A stretch of 64,000 bases of DNA, from positions 2,418,001 to 2,482,000 of the forward strand of contig NZ_CP091975.1 in NCBI RefSeq assembly GCF_029016285.1, written 5' to 3'. Below are positions 1-8,479 of this stretch, piece by piece. The notes beneath the pieces are model-generated. The model was not told the DNA's origin. It saw nothing but the letters and a program-made list of their open reading frames with translations, and did not search any database. Source of the stretch: Vibrio sp. DW001. Lineage in GTDB: Bacteria > Pseudomonadota > Gammaproteobacteria > Enterobacterales > Vibrionaceae. The stretch's first letter is position 1. Every line of letters starts with the position of its first letter. The translations under genes were made by a program, and so were the position numbers.

Positions 1-661
1 CATTGCTAACTTGGCGTTTTGCCTCAGTAACATAAGCATTACCTGGGCCAAAAATCTTCTCTACTTTTGAAACCGTTTCGGTTCCGTAAGCCATTGCCGC
101 AATCGCTTGGCCGCCGCCTACATTGTACACTTCATCTATTTTACACAACTTAGCAACGTATAAAATTTCGTCGGCAATAGGTGGTGGCGAGCAGAGTACA
201 ACCTGACGACAACCCGCTATTTGTGAAGGAACGCCCAACATAAGTACCGTCGATGGTAATGGCGCACTTCCACCTGGGATATACAAACCAACCTTATTGA
301 TTGGCCTTGTTAACAACTCACAAACGACGCCCGGTTGTGTTTCAACCTTAAGTGGGAGTGGCTTTTGTGCTTTATGGAAAACAGAAATATTTTTATACGC
401 TTGTCCAAGCGCTTCTTTCATTTTCTCTGAAAGCCTCTCCGAGGCCGCCTCTATTTCTTCGCTAGAAACACGAATGGACGCCGGCGTCACTCCATCAAAT
501 TTTTGCGTAAGTTCTACCAGTGCTTTATCACCCTCAGAACGGACTTTTTTGATTACGCCTTGCACTGTCGCCGTAATATTTGCGCCTTCGGCAATTGCCG
601 GACGCTCTAAAACTGAGTCTTGCTGCGATTCACTTAAAGATTGCCAAACAACAGTCTTCAT
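1..661 (-). CDS. hisD: Histidinol dehydrogenase HisD, N-terminal part (runs off the window)
   Basis: HisD oxidises L-histidinol to L-histidine with two NAD+, the last steps of histidine synthesis in the cytosol. The frame is open from an ATG at 661 to the window edge, about 220 residues, and begins [10 protein letters not shown]. The family signature around [19 protein letters not shown] and the stretch [16 protein letters not shown] are visible. It starts 3 bases after the hisG stop, so it is the second cistron of the his operon. The catalytic His/Glu and Zn ligands lie mostly in the missing C-terminal half. The identification is firm; only completeness is unknown. Confidence 0.96.
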   Translation of the reverse strand, partial: MKTVVWQSLSESQQDSVLERPAIAEGANITATVQGVIKKVRSEGDKALVELTQKFDGVTPASIRVSSEEIEAASERLSEKMKEALGQAYKNISVFHKAQKPLPLKVETQPGVVCELLTRPINKVGLYIPGGSAPLPSTVLMLGVPSQIAGCRQVVLCSPPPIADEILYVAKLCKIDEVYNVGGGQAIAAMAYGTETVSKVEKIFGPGNAYVTEAKRQVSN

Positions 662-664
662 CAC

Positions 665-1561
665 TTACTCCATCATTTTTTCGATTGGAAGAACAAGAAT
701 TGAACTCGCGCCGAGTTCTTTAAGCTGTTCCATCGTTTCCCAAAATAGATTTTCTGTACTCACTAAGTGTACGGCTACTCGGTTTGTTTCTGCGGCAAGG
801 GGTAACACCGTTGGGTTTTCCGCTCCGGGTAAAAGTGCTTTTATCGCTTCTAACTGATCGGTAGGCGCATGTAGCATGATGTACTTCGACTCTTTTGCTT
901 GAATCACACCTTGCATACGAGTGAGTAGCTTATTGATAAGTGCTTCTTTATCTTCGTCAAATTCACCTGCACGTTGAATCAATGTTGCTTTAGAGCGGAA
1001 AATAACTTCGGCTTCTTTCAGTCCATTCGCTTCTAACGTTGCTCCGGTTGAAACAAGATCAGCAATCGCATCCGCCAGACCCGCGCGAGGCGCCACTTCT
1101 ACAGACCCTTGTAAATTACAAGTGCTGAAATCAACACCCTGCTCATCCATAAAGGCTTTTAGAAGGTGTGGATAGGTGGTGGCAATACGCTTTCCATTGA
1201 GGTCTTGCGGACCGTTGTATTGTTCATCTTGATTAATAGCAATGGACAATCGACAACCACCAAAATCTAAACGGCGAAGAGCAACAAATTCACTAGGTTC
1301 ACCTAAAGCGACTCTGTCTAAGCGGACTTCTTCTAGCTCATTTTCACCGATAAAACCAAGGTCAACTACACCATCCATGACCAACCCAGGGATATCATCA
1401 TCACGCACCAGTAGTAAATCGATAGGCATATTTTCTGTATGGACAACTAAACGCTCACCCATCAAATTAAACTTAGCACCACACTTTTTAAGCAGTTCTT
1501 GGCATTCTTTACTTAGGCGGCCTTTTTTCTGGATGGCAATTCTGAGTCGTTGTGTTTGCAT
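665..1561 (-). CDS. hisG: ATP phosphoribosyltransferase HisG (long form)
   Basis: HisG joins ATP and PRPP to form phosphoribosyl-ATP, the first and feedback-inhibited step of histidine synthesis. The 298-residue length is that of the long, hexameric, histidine-inhibited form with a C-terminal regulatory ACT-like domain. Typical elements are the N-terminal [13 protein letters not shown], the [13 protein letters not shown] segment, and the PRPP-binding region around [16 protein letters not shown]. The ATG at 1561 has an AGGGAA ribosome site just upstream. It is the first structural gene behind the hisL leader and attenuator, and hisD follows after 3 bases. Confidence 0.97.
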   Translation of the reverse strand: MQTQRLRIAIQKKGRLSKECQELLKKCGAKFNLMGERLVVHTENMPIDLLLVRDDDIPGLVMDGVVDLGFIGENELEEVRLDRVALGEPSEFVALRRLDFGGCRLSIAINQDEQYNGPQDLNGKRIATTYPHLLKAFMDEQGVDFSTCNLQGSVEVAPRAGLADAIADLVSTGATLEANGLKEAEVIFRSKATLIQRAGEFDEDKEALINKLLTRMQGVIQAKESKYIMLHAPTDQLEAIKALLPGAENPTVLPLAAETNRVAVHLVSTENLFWETMEQLKELGASSILVLPIEKMME

Positions 1562-1671
1562 TATTCTATTCCCTGTCTGAATATTCGTTATTTTTTTAAA
1601 TTCTGATTTCGCTTTGTATTACAAATTACTGGCGCGATTTTGTGCATAAATACGTTGAAACATCTAAAACC

Positions 1672-1705
1672 AAAAAACCCTCGGGGCTTTTATTTCCCGA
1701 GGGTT
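1672..1705 (-). terminator. his operon attenuator (intrinsic terminator)
   Basis: On the minus strand the leader contains the stem AACCCTCGGG / CCCCGAGGGTT followed by a T run, a classical intrinsic terminator about 65 bases after the hisL stop and 110 bases before hisG. A second short GC hairpin (CCGGGA/TCCCGG, about 1734-1745) lies between them and fits the pause or antiterminator part of the switch. Together with the histidine codons of hisL this is textbook his attenuation: ribosome stalling at His codons should prevent this stem forming. Confidence 0.85.
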
Positions 1706-1768
1706 CGAATCTTTGATTTGACCTCCGGGATTTATTATCTCCCGGGTATGCGTACACCGCCCGAAAGA

Positions 1769-1801
1769 CTACTCAGGATGATGGTGATGATGAATGTTCA
1801 T
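1769..1801 (-). CDS. hisL: his leader peptide HisL (10 residues, five consecutive His)
   Basis: A short frame on the minus strand reads MNIHHHHHPE then TAG. Five successive histidine codons (CAT CAT CAC CAT CAT) followed by Pro-Glu-stop match the C-terminal pattern of enteric and Vibrio his leader peptides, which carry a run of about seven His. The peptide senses charged tRNA-His: slow translation of the His run shifts the RNA away from the terminator at 1672-1705. No strong Shine-Dalgarno sequence is visible. The position between the promoter and the attenuator makes the call solid in spite of the small size. Confidence 0.88.
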   Translation of the reverse strand: MNIHHHHHPE

Positions 1802-1836
1802 TACAAATATACGCATAATTTCTTAGTTCCTTTCGC

Positions 1837-1866
1837 TTATAAACACACTAACTAAGCTCGATTCAA
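1837..1866 (-). promoter_or_regulatory. Probable sigma-70 promoter of the his operon
   Basis: On the minus strand TTGAAT (1861-1866) and TTATAA (1837-1842) are separated by 18 bases, about 35 bases before hisL. An overlapping TTGAAA could serve as an alternative -35. Assigned by eye only. Confidence 0.4.
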
Positions 1867-1893
1867 TTTTCAACCTAAAAATGTGTTTTTTTT

Positions 1894-3489
1894 TTACGCA
1901 TTTTGCATCTGTTGGTTTTTTGCTTTAGATATCGTCGACAATACGAAGCAGGCAATCACGAATGCAATAGAGGCAGTTGCGAATGACGTTGCGACAGAAT
2001 TCGTTAACCCAAGAACAACAAAACCGACACTAGAGACAAGCGCGACAGTAATGGCATAAGGCAATTGAGTCGCAACATGATCGATATGATTACAACGAGC
2101 CCCCGTAGATGACAATATAGTCGTATCTGAAATCGGTGAACAGTGATCACCGAAGACTGAACCTGCCAAAACAGCACTCAGCATAGGCAACATCATTGTT
2201 AAGTCTGTCGCACCTGCCATATCGCCTGCTATCGGTAACATTATTCCAAACGTTCCCCATGATGTTCCAGTAGAGAACGCCATTAACCCAGACAATAAAA
2301 ATAAAATGACAGGCAACCAGTGGACGCTAATATTGCCTTGAATTAAAGAAGACAAATAGGCCCCTGTTTTCATGTCGCCGATAACCGAACCTATCGACCA
2401 TGCAAAAATCAATATTAATATAGCGCTAAACATAGATTTAGCACCAATCCAAACTGTATTGGCAATATCGGCTATCGGTAATTTTTGTTTGAAGACGGTA
2501 AATAATGCAACAATTAATCCGGCTAAGCCACCATATACAAGCGAGCGACCAACATCGGTATTTTCAAATGCCCCTAGCAATGAAAACATTTTACCATCAG
2601 CTTCTAATGCCGTGCTTCCGGTATATATCATCGACACAACCGTTGCGAAAATCAAAAATAGAATAGGAAGGACTAAATCAGACACTTTTCCATATTCACT
2701 TTCTACGATAGCGAGCTCTTCATTTAATTCTAGAGCTTCAGGACTACCGTCATCAGACGTGAATTTATTGTTTAAGGACGCTTCATGTTCATGTTTACTC
2801 ATTGCACCAATGTCTAATTGAAACCATGCAACAGCAAACACCATCAATAATGCAAATACCGCATAAAAATTCATTGGTACTAAACGTAAATAGGCACCCA
2901 AAGCTGAATATTCAGTTAACCCATGGCTTACTAGAATACCGCTGATAATAGTCATTATATACGCGCCCCAACTAGAGACAGGCATTAATACACACATAGG
3001 TGCTGCGGTTGAATCTAAAATATAGGCCAACTTTGCCCGTGACACATTGTAACGATCGGTGACAGGGCGTGATATCGCGCCAACAGCAAGGCTATTGAAA
3101 TAATCATCGACAAATATAAATACGCCTAAAAAGGCCGCGAGCAATTGTGAACCACGTTTACTTTTCACTCGTGTTTGAGCCCAAAGAGCGAACGCTCTAG
3201 TGCCTCCTGACAGAGTTAATAACGCGGTCATCATTCCAAGGATGATTAAAAAGGCAACAATACTCATATTCCAAGTATTAATACCGCCATCCTCGACAAA
3301 TACACCTTTGACCGTAGTGCCTATATAGCTAAAGGAGTTTAATATGGAATAGTCCGCAAGGAGTAAGGCGCCTAATACAATACCAATACCCAAGGAAACT
3401 AATACACGGCGGGTAACGACAGCAAGGCCTAAAGCCATTAAAGGTGGTAATAACGATAAGGGTGACGAAGCAAAGTCTACTAAATTCAT
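1894..3489 (-). CDS. NhaC-family transporter under a lysine riboswitch (predicted lysine carrier)
   Basis: A 531-residue polytopic membrane protein of the NhaC Na+/H+ antiporter superfamily, with about a dozen hydrophobic segments, the helix pattern FVDDYFNSLAVGAISRPVTDR and the conserved GDHCSPISDTTILSSTGA stretch. NhaC relatives exchange Na+ for H+ or for organic substrates. What changes the reading here is the leader: a complete lysine riboswitch lies at 3585-3768. Comparative work on the LYS element proposed such NhaC paralogues of gammaproteobacteria as lysine transporters (LysW), and I infer lysine import here; the sequence alone does not show the substrate. The start ATG at 3489 has only a weak ribosome site, which fits control of translation. 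It is monocistronic, with the his operon downstream in the same direction. Confidence 0.85.
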   Translation of the reverse strand: MNLVDFASSPLSLLPPLMALGLAVVTRRVLVSLGIGIVLGALLLADYSILNSFSYIGTTVKGVFVEDGGINTWNMSIVAFLIILGMMTALLTLSGGTRAFALWAQTRVKSKRGSQLLAAFLGVFIFVDDYFNSLAVGAISRPVTDRYNVSRAKLAYILDSTAAPMCVLMPVSSWGAYIMTIISGILVSHGLTEYSALGAYLRLVPMNFYAVFALLMVFAVAWFQLDIGAMSKHEHEASLNNKFTSDDGSPEALELNEELAIVESEYGKVSDLVLPILFLIFATVVSMIYTGSTALEADGKMFSLLGAFENTDVGRSLVYGGLAGLIVALFTVFKQKLPIADIANTVWIGAKSMFSAILILIFAWSIGSVIGDMKTGAYLSSLIQGNISVHWLPVILFLLSGLMAFSTGTSWGTFGIMLPIAGDMAGATDLTMMLPMLSAVLAGSVFGDHCSPISDTTILSSTGARCNHIDHVATQLPYAITVALVSSVGFVVLGLTNSVATSFATASIAFVIACFVLSTISKAKNQQMQNA

Positions 3490-3584
3490 GATCTACAAAA
3501 CCGATTGGTTAGAGATCTACTGCAGAATTAACATGTAAAATGTGGATATGTTAATGATAAGTGAAAGAAAACCAACAGTTTCCC

Positions 3585-3768
3585 AACCCACAGTAGCGCT
3601 CCATAGTTAATAAAAAATACACTATGGCAGTGTCGTAATTATTAAATACGACCCCAGCAAGCGGCTTGATAAACGCACTCACTTCGGCAATAACTCCTTT
3701 CTAGGCTATTCATTGGCATCACCCCAATAGAATGTACTGATAGTTATTGCTCCTCTACCTCAGTAAAC
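3585..3768 (-). ncRNA. Lysine riboswitch (L box)
   Basis: The minus-strand leader has the aptamer elements in order: GAGGTAGAGGAGC, the P2 stem GCAATAACT / AGTTATTGC enclosing AGTA and GGGGTGATGCC, then GAAAGG, GCCGAAG, GCTTGCTGGGGTCG, the P4 hairpin GTCGTA/TACGAC, ACTGCC, the P5 hairpin CCATAG/CTATGG and the closing GAGCGCTACTG. This is the full lysine-binding five-helix junction. No U-tract terminator follows in the 95 bases before the start codon, so control is probably translational. CTACTG at the 3' side of P1 is complementary to CAGTAG near 3520, a possible switching partner. Confidence 0.92.
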
Positions 3769-4130
3769 AGCTAGGTTATAAAGAAAAACTCTTATATAAA
3801 CCTAGAAACTGAATAAGGTGCGCGCAATTGTACGGATTTGACCATCTTTTGCAACATAAAAAGCCGTCACAATTCATTTCATTCGATAGATATGTCCATA
3901 GAATCCAATACGGTTGATATACACTGCTTTTTAAACGGTTACGTAATAATGTCAGAGAATTGTCAAAATATCAGTTCATCGAATTGGAAATATGAGGTCA
4001 ATTTACAAAAATTTATATTATTATGTCGCGAGATTAGTACGATATATATAATTTAATTCTAAATAATTTGGTATTATTTAATTTGACTGTTATTATTGTG
4101 GTGTTTAATAATAATCAAATGGAAGTAAAC

Positions 4131-4538
4131 ATGTCAGAACTTACAAAAACGCTGCTCAATATTCGTAGTCTGCGTGCCTTTGCTCGCGAATTAACTTTTG
4201 AGCAATTAGAAGAAGCCCTAGAAAAACTTACCGTCGTTGTTGAAGAACGTCGTTCAGCAGCAGACGAAGAAAAAGCAGCTTTAGCGGAAAGAGAAGCTAA
4301 GCTAGCTGAATATGCTCAGATGATTGCAAAAGATGGCATTGATGTTGAAGATTTAATTTCTGCGTTATCTGGCGAAACCAAAACAAAAACTCGTAAGAAG
4401 CGCGAACCTCGCCCAGCTAAATATAAATATGTTGATACAAATGGCGAAGAAAAAACTTGGACAGGGCAAGGTAGAACACCTTCTACTATCCAATCGCAGC
4501 TTGATGCTGGTAAACCTTTAGATGATTTCCTAATCTAA
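4131..4538 (+). CDS. hns: Nucleoid protein H-NS
   Basis: H-NS is an abundant DNA-binding protein that silences AT-rich, often horizontally acquired, genes. The 135-residue product begins MSELTKTLLNIRSLRAFARE (oligomerisation helices, residues 1-50), has an acidic and alanine-rich coiled coil to about 85, a basic linker (KTKTRKKREPRP) and the DNA-binding domain with TWTGQGRTPSTIQ containing the QGR minor-groove hook. I start at the ATG at 4131, preceded by GGAAGTAA, and not at the in-frame upstream codons, because the product then has the Vibrio H-NS length. A long AT-rich leader precedes it and a terminator follows. It may silence accessory loci in this window such as the pilus operon (inference). 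Confidence 0.96.
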   Translation: MSELTKTLLNIRSLRAFARELTFEQLEEALEKLTVVVEERRSAADEEKAALAEREAKLAEYAQMIAKDGIDVEDLISALSGETKTKTRKKREPRPAKYKYVDTNGEEKTWTGQGRTPSTIQSQLDAGKPLDDFLI

Positions 4539-4558
4539 AGTAAATGAATTAAATTATT

Positions 4559-4586
4559 AAGAGCTCCTTATGGAGCTCTTTTTTTA
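4559..4586 (+). terminator. hns intrinsic terminator
   Basis: AAGAGCTCC TTAT GGAGCTCTT followed by a T run, 20 bases after the hns stop; a perfect stem on the plus strand. Confidence 0.9.
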
Positions 4587-4609
4587 TCATTCTATTAATA
4601 CAACAACTA

Positions 4610-5914
4610 TTATCTCTCCCAATACGCTTCCTCTAAACTATCTTCGCGCTCAGGTAATCCTCTTGATAATCGGGGGGAATGTTGTACTAATACTTCATAG
4701 CTCGCTCTGTTTGAATATTTACACACTTGAGAGAACGAGGAATACGTTAAATAAGGGTATTGATGCTTACTTGAATTTGGCACATTTTCTTTATGATATC
4801 TATTTGCAGCCATATCATGCAACAACGCAGAAAGCGCAGCGTCCCCTGCTCCATTCGTATTCTTAATTTTTTCAGGTCCTCCCATATAAGGCGCAATATG
4901 AGAGTAAACCTTGATTGGTGACTCACACGCATCCATAATGGTTGGTCGACTAAACTCGTATTCGTTGAACTCGGCGATAGCGCCAGGCAGCAACGGCAAC
5001 GTAGTTGGTCTCTTAGCACTATCTTCCGTATAACCAGCCATAAACAGTCCTACAGGGCCCGCAGTACACAATACTAAGTCAACCCAATCCAATGCCTTGT
5101 CTGCGGCTAACAGAGGGTCTCCGTTACCGGTGAGCGCTTCTGCTTCGTCTTCGTTCATCGCCACAACTGATACATGGTCGTTTAAAAACTGTTGCCAAAA
5201 TAGTGGGTCATCTTGAATAACAAATTTTGTACCAAGAGTAAGCACCACAGGGACATGATATTTTTTGGCGTACTCTATAGCGCGCATTGTTGCGTCCGGC
5301 ATCGGGTCGCCTTCTTTACAACGAACCAGATATGCCGTTAAGACCAGGGCAGAAGCATTTTCAAAAATCGATTCAGGGATGCTATCAGGACGTAATTGAT
5401 TCATCTGTCCCTCACTGATGGCGAAGGTCCTTTCGCCATTGTCCGATATCAACGCAAAACAGCGTCCTATCGCACCCGTGACCGATTGGAGGTAGTTAAG
5501 GTCCATACGGCTAGAGGTATTACACAAATAGCGATAGCCATAGCTGCCAATTTCAATGTCTTTACTCATCACTCCCAACAGGGTCGACTTGTCATCAGCA
5601 AGAACGGAATAGTTATGTAGCGTATTTCCTATGGTTCCGCCCGCAAACTCATTACTTATCAGCTCATCGCGTTTTAGTTGCTGATAAAGTGCTTCCGCTG
5701 TTTCGTCATCAATAACCAGAGAATGACCTTTACTGAGACCATATTTTTCGATGAAATGATCGGGCACTCGAGCTTCGATATCCACTAATGTCTGATCAAT
5801 CCCAATGATATGCGTTCTTGTCATCCTTTTATTAGTTTGTACTTGAGTCACTAAAGGATCGCGCGCATTAACGGGAAAATAGTGTTTAGATTTGCGTTGA
5901 CCGGGAAATTTCAT
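4610..5914 (-). CDS. gsk: Inosine/guanosine kinase Gsk
   Basis: Gsk phosphorylates guanosine and inosine with ATP in purine salvage. The protein is a PfkB-family (ribokinase fold) sugar/nucleoside kinase of 434 residues, the same length as the E. coli enzyme. It begins MKFPGQRKSKHYFPV, has the substrate-side EFAGGTIGNTLHNYS (compare the PfkB GG-N motif) and the C-terminal NTNGAGDAALSALLHD, where GAGD is the anion hole and catalytic Asp of the family. It converges with hns; gsk next to hns is a known arrangement in vibrios. A long palindromic terminator separates it from the upstream DUF2057 gene, so it is transcribed alone. Confidence 0.94.
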   Translation of the reverse strand: MKFPGQRKSKHYFPVNARDPLVTQVQTNKRMTRTHIIGIDQTLVDIEARVPDHFIEKYGLSKGHSLVIDDETAEALYQQLKRDELISNEFAGGTIGNTLHNYSVLADDKSTLLGVMSKDIEIGSYGYRYLCNTSSRMDLNYLQSVTGAIGRCFALISDNGERTFAISEGQMNQLRPDSIPESIFENASALVLTAYLVRCKEGDPMPDATMRAIEYAKKYHVPVVLTLGTKFVIQDDPLFWQQFLNDHVSVVAMNEDEAEALTGNGDPLLAADKALDWVDLVLCTAGPVGLFMAGYTEDSAKRPTTLPLLPGAIAEFNEYEFSRPTIMDACESPIKVYSHIAPYMGGPEKIKNTNGAGDAALSALLHDMAANRYHKENVPNSSKHQYPYLTYSSFSQVCKYSNRASYEVLVQHSPRLSRGLPEREDSLEEAYWER

Positions 5915-6017
5915 AGAAAGGTTCTGCTGCTAGTAAGGGCGTATGTCCAATTCTAGCCTTTGTTATTTGTAACAGCAATATGACGGTAAAAAGCAAACGT
6001 TTTCGTATTGGGAATAA

Positions 6018-6077
6018 TATTCAGACAACAAAAAACCGCCAATAACAAATTATTGGCGGTTTTTTGTTGTCTGAATA
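6018..6077. terminator. 27-bp perfect inverted repeat acting as terminator after the DUF2057 gene
   Basis: Arms 6018-6044 and 6051-6077 are perfectly complementary over 27 bp around a six-base loop (ACAAAT). The core is AAAAAACCGCC / GGCGGTTTTTT, so a GC stem with a T run exists on both strands. Minus-strand transcripts leaving the DUF2057 gene (6083-6751) meet it 6 bases after that stop; it also insulates gsk. The arms are much longer than a terminator needs. Confidence 0.85.
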
Positions 6078-6082
6078 AAGGA

Positions 6083-6751
6083 TTATTCTTGGTCAATCAT
6101 CCATCTACGGAATTCTTTACGCTCGGCTTTAGAGGCTTTTAGATACCAAGCTTTTAGTTGATCGAGGTTAACACCATCGTTAGGTAAGTTTCCTTTTGAA
6201 GCACTGTCATGTCCAGCAGAACTTCCTGCCGCAACGGTTGTTGCTGCAACTGCCGCTAATTCCGCTTTCGCTGTGATTTCAGCTTCGCTACCGAAGAAGA
6301 TGGCGTTGTTCTGGTTGTGTTCCACAACAAGTTCTTGCACATCTTGATATGGCATAAAGCCATCTTTACCTTCGAGTTTCTGGTAGGTATATTCTACATC
6401 CCCATTCGAATCGACCAATTTCATTTTTGGTACGCCTTCAAAATGTCGTGTTGCCCATTCGTAATTATTCATTTGAGGTGCAATAATTTCTAGGTCTTGT
6501 CCATTGGATTCAAACATCATTATGAATGGGGCAGAGTCAAACACTTTCTTACTTGAACCTTTTCCGAGCCGCGCAGATACTCTTACTACCACCTGAGTAA
6601 ACCCGTCCTTTAGTTCAAAGGGGCCACTCCAAGATTCAGGTTCTTGTTCATTTATTACCAAAATCCGTATATTTTTACCTGGGATCAACTCAGCTGACGA
6701 TACGGCACCTGATAGCACTAAACCAATTAGCACATAGAATATGCGTTTCAT
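6083..6751 (-). CDS. DUF2057 (YccT/CsgI-like) exported protein
   Basis: A 222-residue protein of the DUF2057 family. It opens with a signal peptide (MKRIFYVLIGLVLSGAVSSA, cut near residue 20), followed by the family region: a prolyl-rich start (ELIPGKNIRILVINEQ), FTQVVVRVSARLG and FESNGQDLEIIAPQM. E. coli YccT/CsgI of this family has been linked to curli inhibition, but the role in vibrios is not established. The C-terminus (LKAWYLKASKAERKEFRRWM) is a helix seen in many Vibrio members. I prefer the ATG at 6751 because AAGGA lies 5-9 bases upstream; the in-frame ATG at 6772 has no such site and would put a charged extension before the signal peptide. It is bounded by terminators, so monocistronic. 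Confidence 0.85.
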   Translation of the reverse strand: MKRIFYVLIGLVLSGAVSSAELIPGKNIRILVINEQEPESWSGPFELKDGFTQVVVRVSARLGKGSSKKVFDSAPFIMMFESNGQDLEIIAPQMNNYEWATRHFEGVPKMKLVDSNGDVEYTYQKLEGKDGFMPYQDVQELVVEHNQNNAIFFGSEAEITAKAELAAVAATTVAAGSSAGHDSASKGNLPNDGVNLDQLKAWYLKASKAERKEFRRWMIDQE

Positions 6752-6853
6752 ATTATTCCTTAATTTATTCAAACACTAAAATTGTCATTCCGCTTCATGA
6801 TACCGATTCTACGTAGTAGAGCCAAGCCCGTAGACGGTATTTATTCACGCAAT

Positions 6854-6882
6854 AAAAAAACCACCCTATGGGTGGTTTTTTT
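6854..6882 (-). terminator. Porin gene intrinsic terminator
   Basis: ACCACCC TAT GGGTGGT flanked by A and T runs, 28 bases after the porin stop on the minus strand; the symmetry lets it work in both directions. Confidence 0.88.
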
Positions 6883-6910
6883 GGATTCTATTTGAAACTA
6901 AAGTTTCAGA

Positions 6911-7840
6911 TTAGAATTCTACTTTAGCGCCTACAGCATAGCCAACTTCGCTATCATCTAGGTCGTTGCCGCCAATTTCAGCGTAAAGCGTTGTAGCTGG
7001 AGCAATTGCATAACCTGCGTTAACGAAGTAGTTAGTTGAGTCGAGGATAACAACGCCATCGCTATCAGTAACACCAACTTCAACATCAACCCAATCAACA
7101 CCTGCAGAAAGTGTTACTTTCTGAATAGTGTAGTCAGCAGTAATAGCTACTGTGTTAGCTGTATCTTCTACATCGTAGTAAGCAAGGCCAACATTAGCAG
7201 CAGCAAACGCGTAGCTTGCTTCTAGAGCAAAAGTATCTTGGTCAGCTTTGTTTGAAGTGCCGTAGTAACCCATTAGGTCGAAGCCTGCCATTGTTACACC
7301 AGCTTTCATATCGAACAAATCAGCTTTTGTGTCATCAGAACGTTGGTCATCACGGTATGCAGCTGATACGTAGAACATGTCGCTAGAGTAATCCCAACGT
7401 ACAGTTTCGTCGCCACAAACGTCAGCTTGTTCAACTGTAGTAGTAGTACCAAACTGGAAATCATTACCAAGACCTAGGTCATCACCGATGCTACATAAGT
7501 CACCGACTTTGAACGAACCCGCAGATGCAGTATAGAATGCAAAGTAAACGTCACCCATGTTTGAGCTGCCGCTTTGAGTAGTGCCGCCGTCGTCACCTTG
7601 GAATTCCCAGTAACCACCAACAGAAAGCTCATCACTTACTGCGTAGCGAACGTCAAATTTAATGTCTGCATCTTGGATTTCTTGCTGTACGTGTGAGTTG
7701 TCTGCTGTACCTTTAAGATAAACAACTTCTAGGTCGCCGCCGATGTTAACTGTAGCGCCATCATTGTTGTAAACTTCAACTCCTGCGTTAGCTGCCGTTG
7801 ACGCAAGAAGTACTGATAATGCTAATAGAGTCTTTTTCAT
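6911..7840 (-). CDS. Outer-membrane porin (Gram-negative porin, OmpU/OmpH type)
   Basis: A general-diffusion porin of 309 residues. The signal peptide MKKTLLALSVLLASTAANA is followed by the first strand GVEVYNNDGATVNIGGDLEV, typical of porins of the OmpC/OmpU superfamily, and the chain ends on the aromatic VGYAVGAKVEF, the C-terminal Phe needed for BamA recognition. Alternating hydrophobic residues throughout fit a 16-stranded trimeric barrel. Two cysteines (in DLCSIGDD and DVCGDE) are unusual for a porin and could form a loop disulfide (inference). It is flanked by a terminator and a long leader of about 600 bases. Which Vibrio porin it corresponds to cannot be settled by eye. Confidence 0.9.
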   Translation of the reverse strand: MKKTLLALSVLLASTAANAGVEVYNNDGATVNIGGDLEVVYLKGTADNSHVQQEIQDADIKFDVRYAVSDELSVGGYWEFQGDDGGTTQSGSSNMGDVYFAFYTASAGSFKVGDLCSIGDDLGLGNDFQFGTTTTVEQADVCGDETVRWDYSSDMFYVSAAYRDDQRSDDTKADLFDMKAGVTMAGFDLMGYYGTSNKADQDTFALEASYAFAAANVGLAYYDVEDTANTVAITADYTIQKVTLSAGVDWVDVEVGVTDSDGVVILDSTNYFVNAGYAIAPATTLYAEIGGNDLDDSEVGYAVGAKVEF

Positions 7841-8479
7841 AGTAAACCACTGCCTTTTCTTAAGAAAATTTAGGAAATCCTTTTTTGGTTTCCTTTTTTT
7901 ATTTTATTGGTGACAACGTTTTACCAAATTGGCTAGCCGTCATCACCACTAAATTTCGAAACCTAGATTGCAAAAGAAATCGCCTCATGTCAAACACCTA
8001 AAAAAATAAAAATAAAAATACATAAATTAATATAAAACAACAGGTTAGCATTAATTTCATTCAGTAAAGTAATTATTTACACTACCATTCGCATCAAATT
8101 CATACCGACTCCAATAGGATGTATATGGTTGATAATATCGAATAAAATTAAAATAATAGCTTTTTACAATATAAATATCCGGAAAATATAAAATATTAGC
8201 ATTTTATATTACATCACATTCCTCTAACGTAGCATCTAAGAAGGTTCAGTTTTTTTTTGTGAGCTTGATCTAGTTTTAGTCAGAAAAGAACTAAATTTGT
8301 GATTCAAATCTCCTGACAAACACGATAAATAGCCAATAAAAATAAATTCTTATCTAAATAAAATGGGTAATAATAGCGTCACATTAATATGCTTCGTGAT
8401 AGTTCTCACATATTCTTGAGCAATAGAGCCAAGGACTTGGCTGTGCTAAACTGCGCCATTCTCAAAAGTTGGCCGTGTT
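7841..8479. other. 640-bp AT-rich intergenic region between porin and dinG
   Basis: No coding frame or RNA gene is recognised here. It must carry the divergent promoters of the porin and dinG. At 7873-7900 a GGAAATCC TTTTTT GGTTTCC hairpin is followed by a T run on the plus strand; on the minus strand it is an A-rich 5' leader hairpin of the porin mRNA. No CTGT-N8-ACAG LexA box was seen in front of dinG. Confidence 0.5.

Noticed and set aside
297..857. Open frame on the plus strand over hisD/hisG
   Set aside because: It is antisense to the well-supported hisD and hisG frames, with no recognisable product or ribosome site.
1640..1855. 71-codon plus-strand frame over the his leader
   Set aside because: It runs through the attenuator stem and over hisL on the opposite strand; it is a by-product of the GC-rich hairpins.
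3838..4056. 72-codon frame upstream of hns
   Set aside because: Low-complexity AT-rich sequence with no ribosome site, in the promoter region of hns and the lysine-riboswitch gene.
4570..4866. 98-codon frame after hns
   Set aside because: Antisense to the gsk C-terminus, and starts inside the hns terminator tail.
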